Part shown: positions 45,473-59,290 of the stretch, piece by piece
How positions within the stretch are numbered: position 1 is the stretch's first letter
Layout of the letters: each line of letters opens with the position of its first letter
NCBI GenBank assembly: GCA_030674185.1
Contig: CM060312.1
Location: 28,307,335-28,371,334 of the forward strand
Direction: 5' to 3'
From: Monoplex corrugatus
Taxonomy: Eukaryota > Mollusca > Gastropoda > Littorinimorpha > Ranellidae
DNA length: 64,000 bases
The notes under the pieces: generated by a model
Told to the model about the DNA's origin: nothing
The model's input: the letters and a program-made list of their open reading frames with translations, nothing else
The model's database searches: none
Translations under genes and position numbers: made by a program

Positions 45473-45829
45473 GCAATCATTACACAACATGTGAAAATGG
45501 GTCCATTTGTTCTTGTTGGTTTACATGAATTAAACAAAAATCCTATGTCTGTGCTACTACATCATAAGCTGTTTGTTATCATTGGTCAAGTCTGTAATAC
45601 TCTGAGAGGGAAAAAGTATGGATGATATTGTCAAGGCTGTTCTTAAGAAACGAATTAACAACTATAGACATTTCTGGGACATGTAGACCAATATCCAAAT
45701 GTTCCACTTCTTAAGAAAAGGCTTAATCCTTATCAGAGAGGTTTTTTTTTTTTTTTGTAGAGTTGCTACTTACAATTCAACCTTCATATGAGGCCTTCTT
45801 GATTATGAGTGATGATGAAGACATCATGT

Positions 45830-46150
45830 GGAGGTCAAAACACAGGTAGTTCAAGGGCGATTCATCACACTCAGACAACACCATATGTGCTCCACCCAAA
45901 TCTGCCAGCAATAATAATATCTGGCAGACTCCCTAAGCCTGCACAAAACCCTGCATGCTGGCAAGGTCTTGAAATAGCCGGGGTTGAGGGGGGGGGGGGG
46001 TGGCAGCAGAGAGACCAATGGAGCACTAAGCTGTCACCACCAGAATCAAGGAAGCATTATGATGGGCAGTGAACAGGCCAGCTTTTAATATTGTAGACTG
46101 GGATTCAACTTGATATGCCAGATCCTGAGTCCATAGCTCTATCAAAAAAT
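45830..46150 (-). mobile_element. SINE family B copy
   Basis: Complement of the 12.0-12.3 kb repeat: CCAAATCTGCCAGCAATAAT, GCCTGCACAAAACCCTGCATGC, GGCAAGGTCTTGAAAT, then on the far side GGACTCAGGATCTGGCATATC (minus strand), the degraded B-box region. Includes a G11 run. Confidence 0.7.
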
Positions 46151-46689
46151 GCAATGGCCTGCATCAAGTTTTTTAAGTAAAAACACATGTTATATGCAGA
46201 AACACACACTATACATCTTTGCTGTTTTTATCCTTACAGAAGTGTTTCATCACATGACCCACCATTTCCCCCTGTAATCTAGTGTATTTGTCATAGAAAC
46301 TTTACATATTTTGCAAGAGTGAATATACAAAAAAGGGGCAAGAACAGGCATCAACAAAATGTACATGAATGAAAGTAAAAAGCCAATCAAATATATCAAT
46401 TTATAGAGATTCTGAAGAGAGTGTATTTACTCTGATAAAAGAGAGTCAGGAAAGACTTACCCTGCTGCCAATAATCTCTGAGACTGTACTGAGAGATACT
46501 TTTGTAAAACCATCAAATATATTTGAAACCAGAAAAAACACACAAAAAAAGAATAAGAATGCGTATTTAATACAAGACAAGACAGGTTTGTCCAGTATGT
46601 CAGAAATCAATATACCCCTCTGTTGTCTAATGAAAAAACATTAACTAAAGTCTTTACTTCTACTTTTTCTATTGCTTCAAAGATCTTTG

Positions 46690-46990
46690 TCCAAGGTGTT
46701 TGGAGTCAGTTCAAGTGGCGTTCATTGAACTTGGACAATTCTGTAACTGTTCCATTCATATCTGCCAGCAATTATCTGCCACCTCCAAGAGCCTGAGCAC
46801 TGGCAAAGTCTTGAAATAGGGAAGGGGATAGGATCTACGACACATTAAGCTGATACCACCAAAAGGATTGAATCATTAAGATGGACAGTGAACAGGCTAG
46901 CTTTTACGTTGTGGGCTGGGATTGAACTTGAGACATCAGGTCCTGAGTCCATAGCACTGTCAAAAGAACCCAACGGTTTGCATGAGAGCA
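46690..46990 (-). mobile_element. SINE family B copy
   Basis: The same blocks as the copy 0.8 kb upstream: ATCTGCCAGCAATTATCTGCC, GGCAAAGTCTTGAAATAGG, GTGGGCTGGGATTGAACTTG (B-box region on the minus strand), GGTCCTGAGTCCATAGC. The two copies are in the same orientation. Confidence 0.75.
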
Positions 46991-48815
46991 TACTTGTAAC
47001 CTTACAGTATATGCTATTACATCAGTCATGTGACAGTGTTTATTAGATACACTATTTTATGAAATAGATATGTTTATGAAATACATACACTTATCTTGTA
47101 GAGATATACTTTCAGCATAGAAAACCAGTCAGCCAACCAACCAGACCAAACTAAACACAATGATGACAACCATGTTTCTGCATAAAAATAACTGAAAACA
47201 CATAAGGAAAAATCTTAATAGGCCTACAATCAGCGTAGAACCAATCAGGCACAAACTGCACCAATTCTTGTTCTCTTTCCCCACTTTCAAAACACACGAT
47301 CAGCAATAACTAATTAAAGGATGTACACCAAAAGAATGCGAAACAATACCAATATTACAAAACAAAAATGTTCACTGTGGGCAAGCAAAATTGCACAAAC
47401 ACATCAAACATTACATGGCACAAAGAACAACAATAACATACAAAAACAAACATATTATTAGATTATTAATGGAGCATTTATATTCCTGAACATATTACCA
47501 ACACATACGCATAATCAGTCTGGATTATATCAATCAAGAAATGTTTAGGACAAAAAGATCTTCCCTCTTTCAAAACAATTCAATGTAATGAAGACAATAA
47601 CCATGTAAAACTTTTTCAGTAACTCGTCCACTTCCTCAACCTTCCAAAAGCAAAGAAGCAAACAAATGTTTCCACAAAAGTGGAATATTATGCAACATAT
47701 TCCTCCTCACAAACTCATGTAGACTGTACATGTACATAGTAGATTAACACATGTTTGATTGTATACAATAGATACACAGAATTTGCACACTGTTCATTTT
47801 GCACACATGCAAAAGCATGTACGCGCACGCGCGCACAACACACACCACACACACTCTTGACTGATTAATGCAATGATGTTTCAATACATAAACATGGAAA
47901 TCATCTGTTCTAGACTGTTCAGCTGCATGTTTTTTCTCTCCTGAGAACTAAAAAAGCACATTTCAGTCATAGAAGGTTTACATGTTTTGTGAAATTAAAA
48001 CTGGAAAGAATTGGCCTCAGCAGGTAGTTGATAAATAGGGTTGGACAGATTTTGTGTCTCTCATTCTCTTCTCTCATACAGACACACACACACACATTCT
48101 CCATATTATTTAAACAGTATTTTAAATAAAAAGCTTATCTAGACTGAAGTTCTATTCACACCTGTGCCATCCAGGCTACAGATTTTAAAAGGAAAAAAGA
48201 TTAAGACTGAAATTTTTTTCAAAAACTTAAATGCAATCTTTCCAGCTTGGACAGTATATTCAAACATTCAAAAATATGTAAATGCTGTTGCTAATATTCA
48301 AAACAGGTCCCATCTTTTTTTCTCCATTTTATAGAGACCAATTATACATGTATTGATAAAATAATACAAAAATGATGTAAGAAATAATTCATCACCAAGA
48401 TCATGAGGTTGGGAGTAAAAGTGAGTTCCAATTATCTTGAATATATTCTGTTGTTTTGCCTTTTGGCAGAATATATGCAACAAAATGTATTTTGAACAAG
48501 TTTTTTGTACAAAGGTACAAAGTGACAACTATCACATAAATTGCTATTGATCTTTCAGAACTAGGTTCCACTTAGAATTGACTATAAACATGACTACAGA
48601 CTACATCTGAAACACTGACAAGGTGAAGAAATGCACTAAAACCAACCACACTAAAAATGCAGTCTAGTTTTCAATGCCATCTGTCTCCCTGAATTCATGA
48701 AGCATTCACAAATAGTATCTTATTTTGATTTGAAATACAATTAATGACAAATGTCTGAAAATGAAATACAATTAATGGCAAATGTTTTAAACAATTTTGT
48801 TCAGAGTAAACGTTA
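46991..48815. other. A/C-rich non-coding stretch, possibly 3' UTR of the minus-strand gene
   Basis: No exon on either strand. On the minus strand it is T/G-rich, like the flank downstream of the RBM15-like gene, and it lies 3' of the minus-strand gene's stop codon at 49420. How far that transcript extends is unknown. Confidence 0.4.
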
Positions 48816-48817
48816 AA

Positions 48818-49095
48818 CTAGATGAGCTCAACAGGCAAGTGGATAAAATATCAGACTTCCAGTCGAAAGATCTGGGTTCGATCCTTCCTGCGAGTAAACG
48901 GTGAAAATTATTCCAAGCTCCCAGGTCAACATGCGTGCAGACATGTTAGAGCCTAAACTCTTTTCATGTGTAGATGCATGCGAAACATCAAATATGCATA
49001 GTAAAGATCCTGTAAGTCATATCAAAATCCGGTGGTTTACGGAAACATGAAAACACCCAGCATGTATGCCTACTGTACCAAAGATAAAGTAAGCA
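48818..49095 (+). mobile_element. SINE family A copy with tRNA-like head
   Basis: A box TGAGCTCAACAGG (about 48823-48835) and B box GGGTTCGATCC (48874-48884), 51 bp apart, then the family body: CCAGGTCAACATGCGTGCAG, TTTTCATGTGTAGATGCATG, GTAAAGATCCTGTAAGTCAT, GAAAACACCCAGCATGTATG. This is the copy with the clearest pol III promoter. It lies in the presumed 3' UTR of the minus-strand gene, in antisense. Confidence 0.8.
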
Positions 49096-49419
49096 CACTG
49101 CAGTAACATACCACCTACACAGCAAGGGCAAAACCATGTACAACATGCATCCGAAAAAAAATCAGACCACTCTAAAAACATTAAAAAAACAACATTTAAT
49201 AAGGGTGGTCTTATAACTCTAAGGTCAGAACTGAGCTAAGTGATCAAGACACCTGAATACTCTGCGGCCTCCTTTGCTGCTTTGCATGCTGTAACCCTGA
49301 TGAAAGCCATGTACCCATTCACAGCTGTGGGGAGAGTAGATCAATACAAAGTGATTGATGGATTGAAGAGAAACTCTGCTGAGAACGTGATAACAATGTC
49401 TTTTCCTTCTTGTGGTAAA
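49096..49419 (-). other. 3' UTR of the minus-strand gene
   Basis: Sequence directly after the stop codon at 49420 on the minus strand. The plus-strand frame at 49240-49446 shows no family features and is a shadow. Confidence 0.5.
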
Positions 49420-49497
49420 TCATTTTTTAGCCATTTTGACAATTGAAGAAGCATACTTTTCGTAGTTCAGTCGTCCCAATATATCCCTCAGGTGTAA
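49420..49497 (-). CDS. Last coding exon of an unrecognised minus-strand gene (exon E)
   Basis: The minus strand reads LHLRDILGRLNYEKYASSIV then KMAKK and TGA: 25 residues plus stop. The acceptor CTTCTGTGTTGTCTGTTTCAG (ending at 49498) is excellent, with a long pyrimidine tract. It enters in phase 0, which fits the phase-0 donor of exon D at 53.03 kb. Amphipathic-helix-like with a basic end; no known domain recognised. It would be missed by length-limited ORF finding. Confidence 0.75.
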   Translation of the reverse strand, partial: LHLRDILGRLNYEKYASSIVKMAKK

Positions 49498-50680
49498 CTG
49501 AAACAGACAACACAGAAGACATGAAATTACTATGAACTTACCTCGTTGTGACGTTTTATCTAGCACAATGGAGAGGACTTGGCATTAACTTGCTCACACA
49601 CACACAACACACACACACACACACACACACACACCCCCAAGCGCGCGCGTGCGCATGCACACTCTTCAAATTCATTTCTTCCTAGACTTTCCCACATCTT
49701 GTGGATTATGGAGGACAGAATATATTAAAACACTGATGCAAAGTAGAACATTTCAATGAAAACAATATTGATGACTGGTGCTATATCAGTATTATATATA
49801 CCAAGGGGTAATTCAGAATGCATCTATTTGCACGATTTTCAGTAATGTAAAACTTGTTTCTGCTGAAATTCATAACACATCATGTCTTCATATATTGTTG
49901 GATTCAATTTCAGATTTTCTTATGATACAAAACTTGTCTCTGTTAACACTCATTACACACTTAAACATTCTTTACCATGTGTTGAGTTATATCATAAGAT
50001 TATTACTTCCCCCTAATAAAAAAAATCCTCCCTCCCTTCTTGATTGTCATAAACTGCACATGTAAAAAAATAGACATAGGGATAAAAAGCAAGGTGATTA
50101 TTCTGCGACAGTACAAACTCACAATGACCGAAAAATCTGCTTACACATCATGAACAATCAGCCTGCATATAACACAGTTTCAGTCTACTTCATGAAACAA
50201 GTGGGCTGAATCAGGTAACAGATTATGCAGAGCAATGTAACAAAGGGGTGAACTTTCAATCTAACACAAGAAATATTAACATTATATCAAATACACATTC
50301 TGACTCTATTTTTGTGTTTTTCTGGTTTATATTGCTTGTACATTGGCAATCACTTTGATTCAGATTTCATTTACAACAAATGTTTTTTCAGATATTTCTA
50401 ATGACATAACCTCTGAAATCAGGTACAGATGCAGGGCAATGCTCTTGCCATCTGGTCTCCAAAGTAAAGGGTGCTGGGTAGGCTTCCTCCCTCCCCTCCC
50501 CTCCCCATACATTCAGAGGCACAAGTTTACTCAAATCAGAAACAAAAGTCATGATCTGAGATGGCCTATGGACCATCCCAGTCATGCCAAAGGTCAAAAC
50601 TGGAAAAGAACTCCAAGAGAGACGATTAGCCTACTCTGCTCACAGTAAACCTCACTAACAGAACAGCCATACATTCAGTA

Positions 50681-51418
50681 ATGATCCAATCACACCCAAA
50701 CGAATTACTTATTCACTCTTAATGACCCAATCACACCCAAATGAATGATTACCTATTCCCTCTCTTAATGACCTAATCACATCCAAACGAATTACTTATT
50801 CACTCTTAATGACCCAATCACACCCAAACGAATTACTTATTCCCTCTTAATGACCCAATCATACCCAAACGAATTAGTTATACCCTCTCTTAATGACCCC
50901 AATCACACCAAAATGAATAATTACCCATTCCCTCTCTTAATGACCCAATCACACCCAAACGAAATAGCTGTACCCTGTTAATGATCCAATCTCATCCAAA
51001 CGAATTAGTTATACTGTCTCTTAATGACCCAATCACACCCAAACGAAATAGCTGTACCCTGTTAATGACCCAATCTCATCCAAATGAATTAGTTATACTG
51101 TCTCTTAATGACCCAATCACACCCAAACGAAATAGCTGTACCCTGTTAATGACCCAATCTCACCCAAACGAAATAGTAGTACCCTCTCAATGACCCAATC
51201 ACATCCAAATGAAACAGTTATTCCCTCTCTTAATGACCCAACCAGACCCAAACAATTATTCCCCTCTTAATGACCAACCACAACCAAACAAAATAATAAT
51301 TCCCCTCTTAATGACCATATCATATTCTTACGAATCAGTTATATCCTCTAAATGGCCCAATTACACCCAAACAAGATACTTGTACCCACTCTTAATGACC
51401 CAATAACTCCAACTGATA
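50681..51418. repeat. 41-42-bp minisatellite, about 18 copies
   Basis: Units of the form TAATGACCCAATCACACCCA + AACGAATTAGTTATACCCTCTCT, with variant spacer length. Some sets of adjacent units form a higher-order pattern (alternating GAATTAGTTATACTGTCTC and GAAATAGCTGTACCCTG between about 50980 and 51180). It lies inside the last intron of the minus-strand gene. The repetitive short frames are not genes. Confidence 0.95.
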
Positions 51419-52526
51419 AGAATTACCAGATATGACATAAAAGATTTGGGCTATTCTATTCTACAGCCATTCTGATAACCTACTACCATTTTGATAACCT
51501 GTTCGTTTTTTCTCAACTGTTGGTCAGAATTATTAAATTTTAGGGCATTTCTGATTTAGAAAAAATATGTACCAACTCTGTTTTATCTTTGAGAAAAAAG
51601 AAACCCCTGAACAAAATTTGCCAACTTTCCTCTCACACTTGCAAACTAAAGAAAAGTTGTCAAGGCTGATTTTATACAAAAGAACAGCACACCCAACTGA
51701 AGTACTTGCAAAGGGTCCACTGTCAAATATCAAAGAATATTCAATAGAATTCCACAATGGTGACAAGTTCACACAAGCAAATTATAAAGCACAGGTGCAC
51801 AAGTTGGAGTACTTACTGGAAGGAAAACAGATCTATATGTTGACATTAATATAAAAGCACACAAAGCTGTATATATAGCCATGTTATTGACAGATGAATA
51901 AACAAACACAGGCACACATGTTTATAAGATTAATGAGCAAAGTCATACAATGGCAGATTGATGAAGAACCACAGGCATGTGCATCAAGGATTACAATGGA
52001 AAGACACAACAATCTTCAGCATATACATCTACAGATTAATGGAAGCAGGTTGCAATCCACAGGAGAATAAGCAGCATGTGAAGCACTAGGCAGACTGTGG
52101 ATGAGACTAACAACTACAGTTCCAAACAGGTCTGGCCGATGTGAATGAAAATATGGCTAGTGCCTGACCATGTGACTGATCGTGATACAGCATTACCACA
52201 TTACAATGTTGTAAGCATTGGATCACAGCTGTTTCTTCCATTTTCAGCATGGAAGCTGTCTTTTTTTTTTTTTCTTTTTCTTTCTTTTTTTTTTTAAGTT
52301 GTGTAGTTTGAGTGAGCATCTGCTGTTTTGATAAATCAAAAGTAAGCCACTGCCTCTAACATCATGCTTTTGATATACACATTGTTGCAGACAACAAATC
52401 TTGGATGTTGATTGTCATTTTGTTGTTGTTGTAGATTTTACATATGACCCATTATTTCAATTAATTAAAATGCAGTGCTGATAATGTGGAGGCTGTGGGA
52501 TCAATCCCATGAGAGCCTGTATACAT

Positions 52527-52630
<104 letters not shown>

Positions 52631-53029
52631 CCTGTGGTATTAATGAATATTTTTGTCATGGAATTATCCAAGCATGACGATTCCCTCCAAAGAAAAATCA
52701 AAACTGGGTATCATATCTACAAAACTAAAACTGCATTCTCTATGACAATAAAATTAAAACTGGCTGACTGGTTATTTGTCTTTGATTTTAACTTTAAAGG
52801 CAGCTTTTTTACTCACTTCATGTGACCAGACCTATGTACAAGTTTTCTTTTCATCCCTCAAAACTGAAAACCCAGCAGCAAATGGATAGGCCTGACAAGC
52901 ATTTATTTCTAACAGTTATGACTCCCTCGTTGCTGGCATCTGTACTCAAGTCTGTGTAATGTTATTCCACAGCTGCGATGGTCACGTGACTAGGCACCAG
53001 CAATGTCTTTTCATTCACACAGTTCAGAC

Positions 53030-53162
53030 CCCCTGCAGGCTGTAGACGAATGTGTGGACGAGTACCTCCAGCAGAGAGGGGTTGTGAGTCAGAAGAACAG
53101 TAGTACTGACTGCAGCCTGAAGCCTGGCTTGACCCAAATCCCTCACCATCATCTCCCGGTCA
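53030..53162 (-). CDS. Coding exon D of the minus-strand gene
   Basis: The minus strand reads (S)DREMMVRDLGQARLQAA, VSTTVLLTHNPSLLEVLVHT, FVYSLQG: 44 full codons plus 1 nt at the 5' end, exactly what exon C's phase-2 donor needs (AG+T = Ser). The acceptor (CTATGTGACAG) has a weak pyrimidine tract; the donor GGG|GTCTGA is acceptable and leaves phase 0 for exon E. The content is leucine/valine-rich and helical. Without splicing, the frame stops immediately after the donor. Confidence 0.7.
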
Positions 53163-53196
53163 CTGTCACATAGTGCTTTACTCACTCATTGTATAA

Positions 53197-53198
<2 letters not shown>

Positions 53199-53260
<62 letters not shown>

Positions 53261-53468
53261 TATGTGTGTGGTGTGTGTGTGTGTGAGTATGTGTGTGTGT
53301 GTGTGTGTGTGTGTTGTGTGATATAGTGTGTGTGTTTGTGGACGATGTGGGGATGAACATGGGGTGTGGTGTGAGAGAGAGAGAAAATGTGTATGCTTGT
53401 GTGTGTGAGAGAGACAAGTGTGTGTAAGTTGTGTGTGAGTGTGTGTGTGTATGAGAGAAAGAAAGAAC

Positions 53469-53512
<44 letters not shown>

Positions 53513-53524
53513 GTGCGTGTGAAC
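53199..53524. repeat. Compound (TG)n microsatellite
   Basis: TG blocks at 53199-53260, 53270-53320 and 53470-53524 separated by GA- and TG-rich diverged sequence. The first begins 25 bp from the acceptor region of exon D. Confidence 0.95.
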
Positions 53525-53612
53525 GTGTGCACAATCACATCCCTGTCACTGTTATACATCTGCCTACTCACTCATACCCCGCTCCCTCTACAGTAACATG
53601 TGCAGTGTTGAT

Positions 53613-53768
<156 letters not shown>

Positions 53769-54177
53769 AGTAAGAGTGTGTGTAAGCATGCATGCATATG
53801 TGTGTTTTGACATTATTCTTTTTCGAGTATAGTGGGAAGTCAGTTCTAAACGATGCACTGTTATTCCCAATTATCAACGATGCACTGTTATTCCCAATTA
53901 TCTGGAAGTTTGTCCATAGTGAGTTACGCAAGCTAGAAGAAAGAGACAGTTACAATGACATGAGTACAGGGAGTAGGCTACTATTTCTACTGGCCACTGA
54001 AATCCAGGCTGTTAATATGGATCGGACTAACATCAGACAGAGCAGAGTAGTACATGTCAATATAAATAATAATAATAATAAAAAACGATTTTTGTATAGC
54101 ACTATTTTCTGAACTCATTTGGCCTTACTATACTTTACACACTTACAAGACAAAGAATGTTGTGGTAGCCACAAGGT

Positions 54178-54390
54178 CCTGGGCTTTATCTGCCTGGACA
54201 TGTCCGACTGGTAGGTAAAGGGTAGAGATTTTTACGATCTCCTACATCAACATGTGTGCAGACCTGCCAGTGATTATATCCCCCTTCATGTGTATATGCA
54301 TGTGGAATATCAACTATGCACGTTAAAGACCCTGTCAGTTATGTCAGAGTCTATGGAAATATGATAACACCCAGTATGTGCACAGACACA
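54178..54390 (+). mobile_element. SINE family A copy, 3' body
   Basis: GTAGGTAAAGGGTAGAGATT, ATCAACATGTGTGCAGACCT, CCCCCTTCATGTGTATATGC, GTTAAAGACCCTGTCAGTTA, ATAACACCCAGTATGTGC: the same block order as at 48.9 kb. The head is degraded. Confidence 0.75.
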
Positions 54391-54695
54391 AGACTGGTGT
54401 TAATTTTATTATGATTTGACAACCTTGTGCTATAACTTTTTAAATTGATCCTTCCATACTGGACATGCACTCCACATGGATAGTGACATGCGCTCCATGT
54501 GGATAGTGTCTCATAAGTGCATGCTGTGAAGATGAGCACTGGTTCTGTTAGTTTCTGAGCTTTCTTCGTTACCACCTGGCCTAACTTGAGTCATACAGTA
54601 GGTGCTTCTTGACAGATACATACTGGTCTCCAATGCATGCTTAGGGAGTATCCAGCAGTATAGTAGAGACGTGTTTTTGTATGTAACTGTCTTAA

Positions 54696-54871
54696 CCCTT
54701 TGACTCTCACACTCTATCCACCATCTGCAAAAACCTAATTATTTTTCTCACCCTCTCTACGAGCTTCCTGCAGAAAGCTGGTGGATAGGCTGAGGAAGTC
54801 AACGGGTAAAGTTTTTGCATGCATGGTTGACATTGCAGGATGCTGGTGGACAAGGTGCAGGAGTCAAAGGG
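54696..54871. mobile_element. TTAA-flanked nested-palindrome MITE, 176 bp
   Basis: TTAA at 54692-54695 and 54872-54875. Ends CCCTTTGACTCTCACACTCT and GGTGCAGGAGTCAAAGGG. The same length (176 bp) and layout as the 12.68 kb copy, with the inner pair more decayed. It lies in intron C-D. Confidence 0.8.
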
Positions 54872-56032
54872 TTAAGATGTTGCATTTTGAGCAGAGTTGT
54901 TTTGGATGTTTGAATATTGGACTAGTTTTTCTACATACAAAATTAAAATGTAGTGGAAAAAGTTTAAGTGGCTTCAGACTGAAGACAAATGAGAAAGTTC
55001 TTCCCATGTTTTGTAAAAGAAAAAATTTGTTTTCTTTCTCACCAGGTAGTGATATGGTATAATTCTGTTTGAGACATGACACTACTTAAGTTTATATGGA
55101 TGGAACGATGTTTTCATTTATATTGATATAAGGGCAGTAATCCTCCTAGAAAGAGTTGTGAGAAAGTTATAGGATTTGTCCCCCTTTAACAGTATCAAAT
55201 GTTTTGTTTTGACAGAATGCCCACATATTTGTTTTCTATGCCTATAGGGTTTTCCATCCAGCATGCGAGCAGAGTTGACCTCTAGCAGCCTTTATCCTGG
55301 TGTTCAAGTCCAACACCAGCATTCGCTGTTAATTACGCATGCCTGTCGGAGGTGGTAGCACTGTGTTTGTGTGCTAAGCAGGTCGAAAAACAGTTTTCTG
55401 GCCTTCATGATGTCTGCCTTCTCAACAGCATCTTTGTTAAAGATTTGTTCTTTTCATCATTGGCATTGTCAATGCATCACATTGCTTTATGTCTTCACCG
55501 ATTGTACCGTAGGTTGGCAATTTAATGTGGTGACAGATTTTCAATCTTTTTTTTTTAATGTGTGAATAAGTGAATAATGCACTGATTTAGGCTCTGTGTG
55601 AATCTTTGTATTCATCTGCTTATTACAGTATTAGAAGCCTTAACTAGTTTAAGAACATGGGGTTGAAATATTAATTTGTAATTTTCAAACTAAGCATCTT
55701 AACTGCTGGCCCAATCTTTTATTTCTGTCATGCATTTGCAGTTTGGCTGGGAAATTGTGTGAGAAAGACAAGAATATGCACAAGTTCCGAATACTACACC
55801 TTTTCTTGAATTATTCCCACACAACTGTGGTGTGTAACACCAATGAAAGATACAGACTGTGCGACAACATAGTAGGGTACGTTCAGTTCATATAATAGCC
55901 TGAAGTCTTCATGCTCCACTGAAAATTATGATTATGTATGTGTAATGCGCAGTGAGTTCAAATAAATTTGGAGAATAGCGCTATACAAAAATTATTTACA
56001 TTATAATGTAATTTACAGAAACACTGATATTA

Positions 56033-56049
56033 CACACACACACACACAC

Positions 56050-56091
<42 letters not shown>
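56033..56091. repeat. (AC)n microsatellite
   Basis: About 58 bp of AC with one AA interruption. Confidence 0.95.
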
Positions 56092-56094
<3 letters not shown>

Positions 56095-56417
56095 CAGAAT
56101 ACAAATATTAATACATGCCGAAATGAATATATACTGGTACCAACAACATCTAACCATACAAACACACTTTATAGCCTACATGTGGTTGTAAACATACACA
56201 TACATGAATGATTACACAATACTACATGACTGGTAGCTAGAGGTGGAAGTACATATGGGTGGATGATCAATCATGATATCAACAATGGAAGCACAACAGA
56301 TTAGTGGGACAGAATAGCTGCACCGTTGAATCACAGGCAGCAGAGAGGAATATCCAATTAAAAAAAAAAAAGACAGCAATCAAGCCCTTCTAACAATATC
56401 CCTTTTTCATAGAATAG

Positions 56418-56720
56418 ACACCCCCCCCCCCCCCCCCCACACACACACACCACACACATATACACACAGACACACACACTTACACACACAAACATACAAA
56501 CATGCATACACATTCACATACATACACACCCATGCACACACACTTATACAAACATGCATACACATTCACATACACACACACACACATGCTTGTCTAAAAT
56601 CACTTCGGTGAATAGACATTAAATCAAAGACCAACCAACCAACCAACACACACATGCACACACACTTATACACACACACACACACAACACACACACACAT
56701 TCACTTACACACGCACTCAC
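56418..56720. repeat. C-run and degenerate (AC)n region
   Basis: A C18 run, then AC-rich diverged sequence with CATGCATACACATTCACATACA repeated twice (about 56500, 56553). Inside is a hairpin-forming repeat tail (56586-56625, GTCTAAAATCACTTCGGTGAATAGAC) also found at 60455-60481. Confidence 0.8.
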
Positions 56721-56799
56721 ACACATATATCCTTATTGTCTATATTTCGTTCAGTATGTGTCTGTGTGTTTGCACGGTGTTTGACCCACACAGTGCAGG

Positions 56800-57015
56800 C
56801 ATTATGATGGAGGGCATGCATACCGGTTTTTTTTTTCTTCTGACTTCCACTGAACTCTGACATGATTTGCAGAATCTTTAACGTGTGTATTTGATAATTC
56901 TGCATGCATGTATACACACAAAGGCTACAAGCACTTGCAAGTCCGCACACTGTTGACCTGGAGATCAGAAACATCTCCACACTTTACGCACAAAGAGATC
57001 CCAATGCAGGTTTGG
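56800..57015 (-). mobile_element. SINE family A copy
   Basis: On the plus strand: CTGACATGATTTGCAGAATCTTTAACGTG, ATAATTCTGCATGCATGTAT, CTTGCAAGTCCGCACACTGT, TTGACCTGGAGATCAGAAAC, the reverse complement of the family body. Confidence 0.7.
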
Positions 57016-57140
57016 ACTTTGGCCTTCCAAATGGAAGTCTAGTGCTACTCCATTATCATGCCTTTTTTGAGAAAAACATAATGGAAACTTATGTGCAGTT
57101 TACTGTCTGTTAACAATGCCTTATGAAAGAAATGTGTCTC

Positions 57141-57303
57141 TAACACATTAGCTCCCTCACTTTTATCCATTAGCATTCTGCTTTGTCAAGCATGCTAACA
57201 AAACAAAATCTTAACCCTTTGACTCCCTGGTGGACAGGGTGAGGGAGTCAAAGGGTTAAGTTTTTGCAGTTGGTCGAAAAGGTGCAGGAGTCAAAGGATG
57301 AAT
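57141..57303. mobile_element. Nested-palindrome MITE, inner pair perfect, outer pair decayed
   Basis: The inner palindrome (about 57211-57259) begins TTAACCCTTTGACTCCCTGG and ends with its complement, with 17-bp perfect arms. The outer arms (TAGCTCCCTCAC... and ...GCAGGAGTCAAAGGATGA) are degraded. Same family as 12.68 and 54.70 kb. Confidence 0.7.
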
Positions 57304-57942
57304 CTCAAATATGTATGACTGTTGTGTGATTATTAAAAGAAATTAATAACTTATTCATAAGTTGACAGGGAGAGCAAACGTGGGGTTGCTTTTATCCGAC
57401 TTGGTGTATGCTTTGTGATCCTAATGGCTGACATATATTTTCTGTACATATGATCACCTTTGGCACTTATGCACTGGTGAAGGGCTCAGGGCTCTTGTGA
57501 GATGAGGTAGTGTATGAGCAGCCATTATTGTTATTATCATTAACCTTTCAAAACAGATGTCACACCTGTCCATTACCTGATACAAATTCCCATTGTTTAG
57601 TCAAAATCATTCAGCTATTATAGCTTATATACATGAAAAAGCTCCAGCCTTTGATTACATCTGCACACATCACACTACGCAGCACAACCAGAAAAAGTTT
57701 TAGTTCAAAACAGCAGATGTAGCCCAGTAGCAGACTATAAAATAAGGAGTCAAGATTGATGGACTGAGGTGTCAATATTTACAGTGTACTTCACAAAACA
57801 AAAATATTCTTCAATGATGCAGACAACTTGCATGTTTTCATACCTTAATTCCTTTCCTCTTAAAATTTGGACATTTGTTACTCATCCTTCTTAAATAAGT
57901 AAGACTGGCACTGTACTCACCTTCTTAAATAAGTAAGACTGC

Positions 57943-58290
<348 letters not shown>

Positions 58291-58975
58291 ATGTCAGCGT
58301 GGTGCATACATGTTTGTGTGTGCATGAGTGTGAACAAAATGTCAGCAGTGATTTATCAGCTGTCTACACTATCATAGATAAATCTTAATACTGTTCATAC
58401 AAGATCTGGACCATATTTTCAGCCTCATGGAGAATCACGGATGGAAAGTTTGGATCAAAAAGAAACAGAAATATTTTAGCGAAAAATTTTAAATCATTTG
58501 ATACCACCATTTTTTCCAGATTGTAAAATTGGCTAAATGCAGAATTATGATACCTTATCTCTTAACTTAACTGAACTTTTTCAAACTGACAATTATGAAA
58601 AAAAAAAGAAAGAAAAAAGAATTTTTCAATATACACAAATACAGCAAAACTGACTTAATTCATAAAGTATATTCTGATGTTTGAGTGTATGTGTGATACA
58701 TCAATGCTTCTGTATGTAATGCATTCTGTGCCTTGTGACATGTGAAATGTACAGTGAATCCAGAGTTTGGGGAATGGCACTATACAAGCATGATTCACTG
58801 TCATTATTAAGTTTCAAGAGGGAGAAAACATGCAGCCCACTGACAAGAGGAAACAGTTTTTCTCCAGCAACAAATTCGTCATGTCACTAAAGTATAAAAC
58901 AACTAGGCATAGCCAACTCAAAGCATAATACAAACAACACTGAAAAAACGGGAGAAATCTATGACCTATCAAAGT

Positions 58976-59062
58976 AAAAATAAATGAATAAATAAATAAA
59001 TAGATAAACAGATAAAATAAATAAATAAATACATAAATAAATAAATACATAAATAAATAACA
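58976..59062. repeat. (AAAT)n-like simple repeat
   Basis: ATAAATAAATAAATAG/CATAA units, about 85 bp, 230 bp from exon C. Confidence 0.9.
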
Positions 59063-59290
59063 AGCAAAGAGAGAAACAAAGAAAGAAATAAACAAACCAA
59101 AAGATGTGGTGCCAACCAATCTCGATCTTCCATTTGAAATATTTGTTATCATTTCTAATGGCGAGGCCAGGAAACAACCTCCATCTATAATGAAAATAAG
59201 TATATGGTTCTAATGAGTCATATGTTTTAAAAAGTGAAAAACAAACAAATGTATGATTCCTGTAAGCGTTACACAGAAAAAAAGCCTTAC

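Noticed and set aside
50981..51406. Repeat-protein gene (HPNELV / DPITPKRN repeats)
   Set aside because: Translation of the 41-42-bp minisatellite; frames shift between units.
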